Positions 25,457 through 33,701 of a stretch of 55,132 nt of DNA are shown here, in pieces. Position 1 is the stretch's first letter, and every line of letters begins with the position of its first letter. Origin of the DNA: an uncultured Succinivibrionaceae bacterium (lineage in GTDB: Bacteria > Pseudomonadota > Gammaproteobacteria > Enterobacterales > Succinivibrionaceae); contig UQCV01000007.1 in NCBI GenBank assembly GCA_900539665.1, positions 1 through 55,132 of the forward strand. Direction: 5' to 3'. A program made the translations under genes and the position numbers. The notes under the pieces were generated by a model that searched no databases, was not told the DNA's origin, and saw only the letters and a list, made by a program, of their open reading frames with translations.

Positions 25457-27079
25457 ATGGCAAGTCGTGGCGTTTACTATCTGGTGATTACTCTGCTGAT
25501 TGTTACCGGTATAGCGTTAATGGTTTATCAGCATAACTCTTTCGAAGTACCATGGCTTCCAAGCTCAAAAAATGTAGCTTGGACCGCGGAAGCAAGAATT
25601 AGTTTTGAACCTGTTTCAAGCACTGAAGAAAAAGCTTTAGATGGTAACTCTAATCAATCAGCGCGAGTTTCTTTTGCTATTCCTGAAGCCCAACCTGGTT
25701 TTTTAATTACCTCTGAAACTACAGCAAGCCCTGACTACGGTTTCAACTATGTTGAAAAACAAGGTCACTCTAGAGTTGAATGGAACAAGCGTTTTGTTAG
25801 TGGCCCCCAAGTGCTCTACTACCGCGTCGAATTCTTATCAGCTCCAGATGCGACCGACACTTTAATGACTGTGCCTGAAATCAGTGAAGTGGTAATTCCT
25901 GAACCTTATTTAACCGCCTTGACTCAAATTAAAGACGCAGCCTTTGCCAAAAGCACGGACCCCTTTAGTTTCACTCGAGAAATCTTTGCCGAACTTAAAA
26001 ACCAAGACCAAAATGCTAAACTGGTCTTAACTAAATACAGCAAAGCTAGCACCTTAATTAAAATCCTGAATTTAGCCGGTATCCCTGCGCGTGAAATTTC
26101 AGTCCTCCGTTTAAAAGATGGACGTCGTAACCAAAAGTTAGTACCGTTCATCGCCGTCTTTAACGAACAACACGAATACCAAATCTTTGACCCTAAAACC
26201 GAAACTACCGGTGATAGTAGCCAGGTTCTTATTTGGAAAAACAACTCTGAATCATTACTTGATGTTACCGGTGGGACTAATTCACAGGTTAGTTTTTCGA
26301 TCGTCCGTAATTTCTTAAGCTCTGAACGCGCTAGTCGCCTCTTAAGAGATGCTAACCAAATTAAAAACCAAGACAACATTGACCTTTCTGTTAATGCTTT
26401 ACCAATTGAAGAACAAGCCGTCTTTAAAAATATTTTGTTATTACCAATTGGCGTTCTTATCGTCGTCTTTTTACGTATTATCGTTGGGCTCAAGACTTCT
26501 GGTACTTTCATGCCAGTTCTAATCGCTACCGCCTTTTTACAGACTAATTTAATCGTTGGTTTAATTGGTTTTATTGCCATTGTTGGTATTGGCCTCATCA
26601 TTAGATCATGGCTTTCTCGCCTCAATCTGCTCTTAGTAGCCCGTATCTCGACGGTTATTATCGCCGTAATCGGCATTATCGGCACCTTGAGTTTTATTAT
26701 GTACAAGGTCGGTTTGGCTGATGGCATTAAGATCACTTTCTTCCCAATGATTATTCTTTCATGGACCATCGAACGTATGTCTATTTTGTGGGAAGAAGAG
26801 GGTTATAAAGAAGTATTTGTGCAAGGTGGTGGCTCTTTACTTGTAGCTATCATCGCCTACTTGGCCATGAATAACATTAACATCCAACACATCACTTTCA
26901 ATTTCCTCGGACTACAGCTTATTATCTTAGCGTTAGTGTTGCTCATCGGTAACTACACCGGCTATCGTTTAAGTGAACTTAAACGTTTTAAACCGCTCTC
27001 TGATGAAATCAGCAAGAACCAAGAACTTGAAGCCGACCGTTTAAAAAAGTCCATCAAGGAAATGAAGAAGGATCTTTAA
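25457..27079 (+). CDS. Inactive transglutaminase fused to seven transmembrane helices (UUP1-type)
   Basis: 540 aa. One N-terminal helix (about 6-24) is followed by a periplasmic region (about 30-310) with a transglutaminase-like fold that lacks an obvious Cys-His-Asp triad. About seven membrane helices follow between residues 322 and 500. The loop LKTSGTFMPVLIA after the first of these is a family hallmark. The family is known to occur with an ATP-grasp ligase (next gene, 1-bp gap) and a retropepsin-like protein (preceding gene). It may present a peptide or amine substrate across the membrane; this is inference. AAGGA lies six bases before the ATG. Confidence 0.85.
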   Translation: MASRGVYYLVITLLIVTGIALMVYQHNSFEVPWLPSSKNVAWTAEARISFEPVSSTEEKALDGNSNQSARVSFAIPEAQPGFLITSETTASPDYGFNYVEKQGHSRVEWNKRFVSGPQVLYYRVEFLSAPDATDTLMTVPEISEVVIPEPYLTALTQIKDAAFAKSTDPFSFTREIFAELKNQDQNAKLVLTKYSKASTLIKILNLAGIPAREISVLRLKDGRRNQKLVPFIAVFNEQHEYQIFDPKTETTGDSSQVLIWKNNSESLLDVTGGTNSQVSFSIVRNFLSSERASRLLRDANQIKNQDNIDLSVNALPIEEQAVFKNILLLPIGVLIVVFLRIIVGLKTSGTFMPVLIATAFLQTNLIVGLIGFIAIVGIGLIIRSWLSRLNLLLVARISTVIIAVIGIIGTLSFIMYKVGLADGIKITFFPMIILSWTIERMSILWEEEGYKEVFVQGGGSLLVAIIAYLAMNNINIQHITFNFLGLQLIILALVLLIGNYTGYRLSELKRFKPLSDEISKNQELEADRLKKSIKEMKKDL

Positions 27080-27080
27080 G

Positions 27081-28067
27081 ATGAGTATCTGGCCTTTTAG
27101 TCGTTATTGTTCCCCCTTCTCCCTAGGCCATCTTGGGATCATGGGCATGAACCAACGTAATGTAAACTACATTGGTAGATACAATGAACGTTCATTATAT
27201 CCACTGGTGGACAACAAGCTCCTAACTAAGGAAATGGCGCTCCGTCACCATGTAAAAACTACTGACTTACTTGGAGCTATCAAACACCAATATGAGGTTA
27301 TGAATTTCTTAAAATTCACCTCAGGGCGAAGTGGCTTTTGTATTAAACCGGCTCACGGTTCAGGTGGTAAAGGGATTTTAGTTATCACCAAAACCGATGA
27401 AGCAGGTTTTTATAAGCCTAATGGGCAAGTGCTAACCGTTAAAGACGTGGAACGCCATATCTCTAATATTTTAGCGGGCTTATTCTCCTTAGGTGGGAAG
27501 CCGGACTTTGCCTTAATCGAAGAACTCATCAACTTTGATGACGTCTTTGCCGACTACAGTTATGAAGGGGTGCCTGACATCCGTGTCATCGTTTTTCAGG
27601 GCTATCCTGTCATGTGTATGATGCGTTTATCCACCGCTGAATCAGATGGTAAAGCTAATTTGCACCAAGGGGCGGTCGGTGTAGGTTTATGTTTAAGAAC
27701 CGGTAGTGCCGTAAGAGGGGTACAAAAAAATGCCCCAATTGAAACCCACCCTGACACTGGCGCCGCTTTATCCAAGCTAAAAGTACCTCATTGGCAAGAG
27801 GTGTTAGAGCTCGCCTCTAGTTGTTATGACATGTCTGGTTTAGGGTATATTGGGACTGATATCGTTCTTGACCGTATTCACGGTCCACTACTTTTAGAGC
27901 TCAACGCCCGCCCAGGTTTGGCCATTCAAATTGCTAATGGTACCGGCTTATTGCCACGTCTTCACTACATTGAAGAATTTATTAAGCACCATAGTGGCTT
28001 AACTCCTAAAGAAAGAGTCAAAGTCTCGCAAGATGCCTTCGGGATTTTAGAACATCCACAAGCTTAA
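27081..28067 (+). CDS. RimK-related ATP-grasp ligase (alpha-L-glutamate ligase-like)
   Basis: 328 aa. ATP-grasp ligases couple a carboxylate to an amine through an acyl-phosphate. Features: N-terminal LGIMGMNQRNVNYIGRYN and PLVDNKLLTKEM, which are specific to this subfamily; the ATP-binding KPAHGSGGKGILVI; an acidic FDDVFADYSYEG loop; GVPDIRVIVFQG; and the metal-binding C-terminal LLELNARPGLAIQIANGTGL. It is translationally close to the previous gene (1 base between stop and ATG, GAAGGAT site inside that gene). It likely modifies a peptide or protein with an amino acid; the substrate is unknown. Confidence 0.9.
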   Translation: MSIWPFSRYCSPFSLGHLGIMGMNQRNVNYIGRYNERSLYPLVDNKLLTKEMALRHHVKTTDLLGAIKHQYEVMNFLKFTSGRSGFCIKPAHGSGGKGILVITKTDEAGFYKPNGQVLTVKDVERHISNILAGLFSLGGKPDFALIEELINFDDVFADYSYEGVPDIRVIVFQGYPVMCMMRLSTAESDGKANLHQGAVGVGLCLRTGSAVRGVQKNAPIETHPDTGAALSKLKVPHWQEVLELASSCYDMSGLGYIGTDIVLDRIHGPLLLELNARPGLAIQIANGTGLLPRLHYIEEFIKHHSGLTPKERVKVSQDAFGILEHPQA

Positions 28068-28070
28068 AAT

Positions 28071-28136
28071 ATAAGCCAAGCAAGAATTTGAGACCGGAAC
28101 TTACGCTCCGGTCCCTTATCGTAAGCTTGGCTTATT
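28071..28136 (+). terminator. Nested hairpin terminator after the ATP-grasp operon
   Basis: Outer arms ATAAGCCAAGC (28071-28081) and GCTTGGCTTAT (28125-28135) enclose an inner stem GACCGGA/TCCGGTC (28092-28098, 28107-28113). The T-run after the outer arm is short. It begins four bases after the stop codon. Confidence 0.65.
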
Positions 28137-28195
28137 TACTTTTAGGTTTAGCTTTAGCTTATTTTAAAGAACCCCAAATAAGATAACTTGACTCC

Positions 28196-28226
28196 TTGAA
28201 GCGCCTACGGCCCTTTATGGTATAAT
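28196..28226 (+). promoter_or_regulatory. pheA: Candidate pheA promoter
   Basis: TATAAT at 28221-28226 is a perfect -10. TTGAAG at 28196-28201 gives a 19-base spacer, longer than ideal. A leader of about 165 bases follows; I see no Phe-rich leader peptide, so pheL-type attenuation is not supported. Confidence 0.4.
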
Positions 28227-28395
28227 CATGCCTAAATCAGCTGGAGCTTAGACTTAAAGTTTAACCTTTAGGTTTACCCCATGGCCCTTAACCTGTGGCT
28301 TTAAATCGTAACCAAGCTTTATTTAGAGCTAATTAGTTTTTGTTTGGCTTTTAAAGCTTAACCCAAATTACTCCAGAGTTGGAAACTCAAAGCAC

Positions 28396-29571
28396 ATGAC
28401 AGATATCAATACTCTACGCCAAGAAATAAACACCATTGACCAACAGTTGATTGAGCTTCTCGCCAAACGCCGTGAAGTATGTCTTGGAGTCGCAGCCTTT
28501 AAGTTTGACAACGCTCGCCCTATCACCGATAAAGCCCGGGAAGAAGCACATCTTGATGGGCTCATGAAATATGCCGACTCTAAAGAGGTCTCTTTAAACT
28601 TAGTACGTAAAGTCTTTACTGATATCTTTACCGATTCCGTGGCTTTACAAACCTCATACACCTACACTAGAGCTGACACCACTCCCGAACAGTTCAAAGG
28701 CCAAATAAATATCGCCAGCTTAGGCCCAGAAGGTAGTTACTCATACCATGCTACCTGCAAATATTTTAGAGCACTTAAAAAACAGATCACTATTCAAAAC
28801 TGTTCTAGTTTTGATGAAATTATTGCGGCCGTTGAAAATGGTTCGGCCCTTTTTGGGGTTATGCCCATCGAAAATACTTCTTCAGGTTGCATCAACGAAG
28901 TCTACGATCTCTTGCAAGACACTAAGGTCAAGATCGTAGGTGAGTTAACTATCAACATCGATCATTGCGTCATCACAAATGGTAATAAAGATTTATCCTT
29001 AATTAATACCATTTATAGTCACCCACAACCAGCTACTCAATGCTCTAATTGGTTAAAGCACAACTTACCACACGCCACCATTAAAACCACCACTGCCTCA
29101 AGTGCCGCGATCCAAAAGGTAGCCGCCTTAAACGATCCAACCGTGGCCGCTTTAGGCTGTGGCGAAACTGGTAAAATGTTTGGTCTCACTATTGCCGCCG
29201 AAAACATCGCAAACCAAGCTCACAATGTAACGCGCTTTATTGTGATTTCTCTAAGCTTAGTGCAAGTTCCTGATTATATTCCAGCCAAAACTTCACTCAC
29301 CTTTACCACCACCAATAAACCAGGGGCTTTAGTCAAGGTGCTCGAGATTTTTAGTCGCAATAATATCAACATTGCCAAACTTCAGTCACGCCCACGCTCC
29401 CCTAATGCAAATTCTGATTCCATTTGGGCAGAAACATTTTATGCCGATGTGTGCATCAATAACAACACCGTGCTCATGCAAGAAATCTTAAAGGAACTTA
29501 AAGAAGTAACTGGGAATGTAAAGGTTTTAGGGTGTTACCCCCTTGAAACCACTATGCAAGAAGCGAAATGA
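28396..29571 (+). CDS. pheA: Chorismate mutase / prephenate dehydratase (P-protein)
   Basis: 391 aa (E. coli 386). It converts chorismate to prephenate and then to phenylpyruvate, on the way to phenylalanine. Domains: chorismate mutase (about 1-90, LRQEINTIDQQLIELLAKR), prephenate dehydratase (about 105-285, LGPEGSYSY, GVMPIENTSSG, and the TRF motif in HNVTRFIVIS) and an ACT regulatory domain (about 298-385). In the ACT domain the GALV motif is intact. The ESRP motif that binds phenylalanine reads QSRP and is followed by a longer loop, which may alter feedback inhibition. No strong ribosome site precedes the ATG. Confidence 0.96.
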   Translation: MTDINTLRQEINTIDQQLIELLAKRREVCLGVAAFKFDNARPITDKAREEAHLDGLMKYADSKEVSLNLVRKVFTDIFTDSVALQTSYTYTRADTTPEQFKGQINIASLGPEGSYSYHATCKYFRALKKQITIQNCSSFDEIIAAVENGSALFGVMPIENTSSGCINEVYDLLQDTKVKIVGELTINIDHCVITNGNKDLSLINTIYSHPQPATQCSNWLKHNLPHATIKTTTASSAAIQKVAALNDPTVAALGCGETGKMFGLTIAAENIANQAHNVTRFIVISLSLVQVPDYIPAKTSLTFTTTNKPGALVKVLEIFSRNNINIAKLQSRPRSPNANSDSIWAETFYADVCINNNTVLMQEILKELKEVTGNVKVLGCYPLETTMQEAK

Positions 29572-29660
29572 TAAATGAAAGAATAAGCTCAAGGAACAAG
29601 TACTAAGATAAATTTAAGGTGCTACCACAAAAGTTGTGAACTTTATAGATTTAAGCTTGA

Positions 29661-29702
29661 AGTTAAAAATTGCCCCCACTTAAAGTGGAGGCATTTTTAA
29701 CT
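29661..29702 (+). terminator. Terminator downstream of pheA
   Basis: AGTTAAAAAT.GCC.CCAC and GTGG.GGCATTTTTAACT form a long stem with a TTAAA loop and a T-run inside the distal arm, about 90 bases after the pheA stop. Its distal TTTTTAAC is also the left flank of the palindromic element that follows. Confidence 0.8.
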
Positions 29703-29750
29703 GAACTCGGCAAGAAGTCCCCCACCTCTATAGGTGGGGGAGGATGTCAC
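29697..29750 (+). repeat. Palindromic mobile-like element, copy 2
   Basis: Differs by one base (CTCGGC versus CTCAGC) from the copy at 6956-7009 over the shared region, with an intact 9-bp CCCCCACCT/AGGTGGGGG stem. It is inserted directly against the pheA terminator at TTTAAC. Confidence 0.85.
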
Positions 29751-29882
29751 TTTTAACTTTAGGTAGGTAGAGGCGAGGGTAGGTAGAATTTGCCATAAAA
29801 ACCTAAGTGCCGCTAACTTAAACTCAACTAAGTCCAAGCTCCATCCCCAAGCCTCAAACCTAAAACAAACTAACGCTCAATT

Positions 29883-30644
29883 TTAAGGGCGCTCAATGTT
29901 TCTAAAATGCTCCATTAAACCTGAAGCTTCTTTAGGTAAAGGCTGGGCATTTGCCGCTTCATTTTTTACTAAAATGTCTTCTTTGGTAGCCCGGTTAGAA
30001 CTACCACCTAAATCAAAATTCCCTTTATGGCATCCTGTTCCTAAAGCCATTCCATTAGAATTGGTTCCGCGTCTTTGCGAAGCATCATGTTCCGCTTGCA
30101 TCACTTGAGCACTAAAGCCACTCATGCCCCCAAAGTCAGGCATCTTACTTACATCTGCCATGCTAGGAGTGCCGGGAATAGCACTTGGCACTGGCTTAAG
30201 CTCTGGCGCCTTTAGTTCATTAGCAGCGGTTTTTACAGGTTTACCTTTCACTCTAAAGAGTAATTCAGCCTCGCCTTGCGGAATTTCACATTCACGGACT
30301 ACTTCGTTAAGATCCGCTCCAAGATCAATCATCTTCTTAGCGCGGGTATAAAGCTTGCTGTCGGCGTCTTGAGTGGTCAAGCTAAGTTCATCTACATGGG
30401 CCGATAAATCACGCAGCTGTTGCTGCTGTTCATTGATTTTATGGCCTAAAATTTCACAAGCTTCCTTAAGATCTCCTAGCTCTTGACGTAACTTATCATT
30501 AGTGCGTAATAAATCAGCCGACTCCGCTTCATAATCTCGACGAAACCCATTAAAAGTTACAATACCACTCGCCCCTAAAATAAAACTAACAAGAGCAATC
30601 AACGCTCCAATGCAGGCGATAATCACCGGTAAATACTGTTCCAT
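29883..30644 (-). CDS. DUF2802-family membrane-anchored protein of the flagellar/chemotaxis cluster
   Basis: 253 aa. One N-terminal membrane helix (about 7-29), a coiled coil (about 38-95), then the DUF2802 core (about 97-133, YTRAKKMIDLGADLNEVVRECEI followed by GEAELLFRVKGK), and a Pro/Ser/Asn-rich tail. In Pseudomonas and related species a DUF2802 protein is the last gene of the cheA-motCD-parA-cheW run, exactly where this one sits after cheW. The core resembles a helix-turn-helix; the function is unproven. GGAGT lies about seven bases before the ATG. A bidirectional terminator separates it from cheW, so it may have its own promoter. Confidence 0.82.
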   Translation of the reverse strand: MEQYLPVIIACIGALIALVSFILGASGIVTFNGFRRDYEAESADLLRTNDKLRQELGDLKEACEILGHKINEQQQQLRDLSAHVDELSLTTQDADSKLYTRAKKMIDLGADLNEVVRECEIPQGEAELLFRVKGKPVKTAANELKAPELKPVPSAIPGTPSMADVSKMPDFGGMSGFSAQVMQAEHDASQRRGTNSNGMALGTGCHKGNFDLGGSSNRATKEDILVKNEAANAQPLPKEASGLMEHFRNIERP

Positions 30645-30739
30645 AAATAATACTCCGTAGACCTTGGAATTTAGTTTTAAGCAAATTTAAGCTTTATTGA
30701 GTAATTTTTTTCATAAAGCACTAATAGAACTAAGCAAGT

Positions 30740-30757
30740 TTTTGGTTTAAACCAAAA
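30740..30757. promoter_or_regulatory. Perfect 18-bp palindrome upstream of the DUF2802 gene
   Basis: TTTTGGTTTAAACCAAAA is fully self-complementary and lies about 95 bases before the gene start. It could be an operator. A second hairpin-forming pair (CTTTTGGG / CCCAAAAAG) follows at once. Confidence 0.45.
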
Positions 30758-30936
30758 CTTTTGGGTCCCCAAAAAGTTTGAGGATAGCTTTTATTAACCC
30801 AAACTTGCCTATCATAAACCTTTGCCTAATTTTAATGGCGTTTGCTTGGAACATAAAGCCAAACTTAACTTTTATGGCGGAAGATTTTATTTTCGCTTAA
30901 AAATCGACCTCAAGCCAATAAAACCTCAAGCAAAGG

Positions 30937-30974
30937 AAAAGGCCTAGCTACCACTTACGGAGCTAGGCCTTTTT
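30937..30974. terminator. Bidirectional terminator after cheW
   Basis: AAAAGGCCTAGCT (30937-30949) pairs with AGCTAGGCCTTTT (30961-30973) around 11 bases; A- and T-runs flank both sides. It lies about 105 bases downstream of the cheW stop on the minus strand. Confidence 0.85.
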
Positions 30975-31079
30975 CGGGCTTAGGCGCCCTCAGGCTTAAC
31001 TTTAGCTTTAGTTCTAACTTAAACCTAGCCTTACAGTCTTTACTCTAAGTAGCCTTGGACTTAAGCTTCAATTTTTTAG

Positions 31080-31571
31080 CTAAATACGGCTTACTTCTTC
31101 CCATTCTTCATCGTTAAGAAGACGATTTAAATCAATCAGAATCAACAACTCGTTATTACGGTTACTAACCCCCTTGATAAATTCAGCGCTTTCTTCGGTG
31201 CCGATGTTTGGTGCCGGATCAATATCTGAAGAATTTAAATCAACTACTTCAGCCACACTATCCACTAAGATCCCAACTACTTGTTTTTCAGCTTCAATAA
31301 TAACGATACGTGAATTGTCAGTTACAGGCGCATGTTCAAGCCCAAAACGCATTCTAGTATCGATTACAGTCACTACGTTACCACGTAGATTAATAATCCC
31401 TAGGACATATTCAGGAGAGCCAGGTACAGGTGCAATTTCTGTATAACGTAATACTTCTTTAACCTGCATTACGTTTACCCCGTAAACTTCATTCCCCAGA
31501 TGAAAAGTCACCCAGCGCAGAATTTCTTTATTACTGCTGTCAGCGGATACGCCGTTGTTGATATCAGTCAT
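31080..31571 (-). CDS. cheW: Chemotaxis coupling protein CheW
   Basis: 163 aa from the ATG at 31571, which has GGAAGG five bases upstream; a GTG six bases earlier is possible. CheW links chemoreceptors to CheA in the polar array. The whole length is one CheW domain: WVTFHLGNEVYGVNVMQVKEVLRY, then APVPGSPEYVLGIINLRGNVVTVIDTR, and VVGILVDSVAEVV. It lies between parP and the DUF2802 gene, in the Pseudomonas-type order. Confidence 0.95.
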   Translation of the reverse strand: MTDINNGVSADSSNKEILRWVTFHLGNEVYGVNVMQVKEVLRYTEIAPVPGSPEYVLGIINLRGNVVTVIDTRMRFGLEHAPVTDNSRIVIIEAEKQVVGILVDSVAEVVDLNSSDIDPAPNIGTEESAEFIKGVSNRNNELLILIDLNRLLNDEEWEEVSRI

Positions 31572-31752
31572 TTTCACCTTCCTTTGATAAAAAAATCTAC
31601 TTAGCTTAAACTAATAAGGCCAACCACCGGTTCATGGTAAATTCATGGCATGTCCATGGTAAGTTATTGTTTTAATAAGCAAATACTAGTTTTTATTATA
31701 TCTTTAAAAGTAGCCTCAAATAATCCTTCTGCGCAATCTCTTTTAAATATTG

Positions 31753-32733
31753 TTATTCCTTGCACATATCAAGACCACTCCTAAATATATTTAAGAGTTC
31801 TGTTACATGAATTAAAGCACACATTTCATCTTTAACAATACCGGCTAACCACGGTCTAGCCCCGGGTAAAGCGCGCCATTTAATTGCGTCTCGACTTACC
31901 ACCTTAGTCCCAATAAGTTCATCGCACCCGATGCACCACTTAGACTTATCAAGCATAATCACATATTTATAAGCCCGTTCTTGAGGGCTTTCAATATCTG
32001 GTAGCATCCACTTTTGGGTATCTACCACTGAAACCTTGTCCTGACCTAAAGACATAAGCCCCATGTACCATTTTGGTTTCCCAAATAACGCCGTAATTGT
32101 TCCCGGCTCAAAAATCCCCCCCAGATTAACTAGAGGCACAGCTAACGTAACCCCGGCTACCTTAAAAAAGAGCGCTGTAAATTGAGCTTCTGTTTCTAAG
32201 TTCTTCCATACAGCCCGAGCTTGGGTTTGCGCTTTGGGTTGTACTTTAGACAAAGTTGCGTCTTTACTTGCTGTAGTCGTCAAGGTCGCCGTGGTAGTAG
32301 CTACTTGAGGTTTAGTTTCTACTGCTGTTTCTACCGCTGTTTGGACTTGTGAAGTAGCAGCTGGCGTTTGAACTTGGGTTTGAACTTGAGTCTTAACTTC
32401 GGTTGTAGTTTTAGCGACCTCTGCCACTTGAGTTAAGGTTTTAGTTTGGGTGGTAGTCTGTGTTAGCTCCTCATGAGCCGGCACTGTAGCTAACAGTGTC
32501 TGGAGCTCTTCGCGTCGATCTTCGCGTAACGCAAGTGGCTTGGTGGCCGTTTGCTCTTGAGGAGCTGGAGCTAAAGCCATAGCCGGAGCCACACCTAAAG
32601 ATAAATCCCCTGATGCTCCATTTGGTTTAGCTAAAGATGAGGACGCCTTACTTACGTCATTACTTTGTGGCTCATTGGTAAGGAGCGAATTAAAGTAGCT
32701 AACCATAGCTTGACGCTGCGAAAGCTTACTCAT
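31753..32733 (-). CDS. parP: ParP-like chemotaxis array protein (C-terminal CheW-like AIF domain)
   Basis: 326 aa. The first ~160 residues are Thr/Gln/Ala-rich and probably disordered. The C-terminal ~145 residues (from EAQFTALFFKVAGVTLAVPL, with PKWYMGLMSL and KYVIMLDKSKWCIGCDEL) form a CheW-like domain. In Vibrio, ParP uses such a domain (AIF) to bind CheA and receptors and its N-terminal region to bind ParC, keeping arrays at the pole. The ATG overlaps the parC stop in ATGA, implying coupled translation with the ParA-type gene. The name rests on this pairing and domain layout. Confidence 0.85.
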   Translation of the reverse strand: MSKLSQRQAMVSYFNSLLTNEPQSNDVSKASSSLAKPNGASGDLSLGVAPAMALAPAPQEQTATKPLALREDRREELQTLLATVPAHEELTQTTTQTKTLTQVAEVAKTTTEVKTQVQTQVQTPAATSQVQTAVETAVETKPQVATTTATLTTTASKDATLSKVQPKAQTQARAVWKNLETEAQFTALFFKVAGVTLAVPLVNLGGIFEPGTITALFGKPKWYMGLMSLGQDKVSVVDTQKWMLPDIESPQERAYKYVIMLDKSKWCIGCDELIGTKVVSRDAIKWRALPGARPWLAGIVKDEMCALIHVTELLNIFRSGLDMCKE

Positions 32734-33515
32734 AGTTCAATCCCCTCTTGCGCTAAAAGATCTTTTAACAACTCACCGTAAGCCTTAACCCCTTTGGAGT
32801 TTGGATATAGGTCGGAAGCTGGCACATGTTGCTGACTGGCATCTCTAAAGTGGGTATCCACTGGAATAACATTATGCCATACGGCATCTTGATAAACCCC
32901 GACAATAGTTTCTAAGCTTTGGTGTGAGGCTCTAGTTCTGCGGTCAAACATAGTCGGCACCACCAAGTATTTAATCGGTTTGGATTTGGTGTCTTTTAAG
33001 ATCTCAAAAGTCTTCATCATTCGTTCCAAGCCTTTTAAGGCTAAGAATTCAGTTTGGGTCGGTACAATAACCAAGGAGCTAGCTGCTAAAGCGTTGACCA
33101 TCATCACCCCAAGCACCGGCGGACAATCGATAAGCACCGCATCAAAATCCTCGGCCAACAACCTTAAACTTTCATTTAAAATTAAGCCTGCACCGTTGTT
33201 TTCCGCAAAAGTCTTATCCAAAGTTGCTAAAGCAATGGAGCCTGGCATTAACGAGATATTGTCATTTGAGGTTTTTAAAATAACTTGGCGTAAATTAGCA
33301 GCTGAACTTCTAATCTCTGTGCTCGCAAATAAATCGTATAGCGTATATTCAAGTTCGTCCGAATCATACCCAAAACAACTAGTTAATGAAGCGTGCGGGT
33401 CAATGTCTAATAACAGCACTTTCATCCCTTCAGCTGCCATGAGACCGGCTAAAGTAATGACCGTAGTAGTCTTGCCAACCCCGCCTTTTTGGTTAGCGAC
33501 AGTCCAAACTATCAT
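32730..33515 (-). CDS. parC: ParA-type ATPase ParC (polar positioning of chemotaxis arrays)
   Basis: 261 aa. Deviant Walker A KGGVGKTT (residues 10-17), Walker A' LLLDIDPHASLTS and Walker B VLIDCPPVLG. It is a ParA/Soj relative, but there is no parB or plasmid context. It sits between motD and parP as in polar flagellates, where this ATPase (not the topoisomerase IV subunit of the same name) marks the old pole and recruits chemotaxis arrays. AGGAG lies five bases before the ATG. Confidence 0.9.
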   Translation of the reverse strand: MIVWTVANQKGGVGKTTTVITLAGLMAAEGMKVLLLDIDPHASLTSCFGYDSDELEYTLYDLFASTEIRSSAANLRQVILKTSNDNISLMPGSIALATLDKTFAENNGAGLILNESLRLLAEDFDAVLIDCPPVLGVMMVNALAASSLVIVPTQTEFLALKGLERMMKTFEILKDTKSKPIKYLVVPTMFDRRTRASHQSLETIVGVYQDAVWHNVIPVDTHFRDASQQHVPASDLYPNSKGVKAYGELLKDLLAQEGIEL

Positions 33516-33701
33516 AACGGCTCCTAATAATCCTTATTCATAATTCATTGTCTGTTTTTAATCTAAAGCTCATGCTAAGACTTTGGTCTTAGCGTTTAAT
33601 AATAACTAGGAGCTTTAGTTATGAGTTTAATCATGGTGCTTTGAGTTACTTACGCTAAAGCTTGCTTTTAATTTAAGTGCTCAAGGGTATTAACCTTAGC
33701 C

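Noticed and set aside
25924..26769. 281-codon minus-strand frame
   Set aside because: Long, but antisense to a well-supported membrane-protein gene; its Ile/Lys/Arg-rich translation matches no family.
28227..28395. Phe-attenuator leader peptide before pheA
   Set aside because: The only short frame reads MPKSAGA, without phenylalanine, and no clear terminator/antiterminator pair follows.
32730..33515. Plasmid partition ParA
   Set aside because: No parB or centromere-like repeats; the ATGA overlap with a CheW-like gene and the flagellar context fit chemotaxis ParC.
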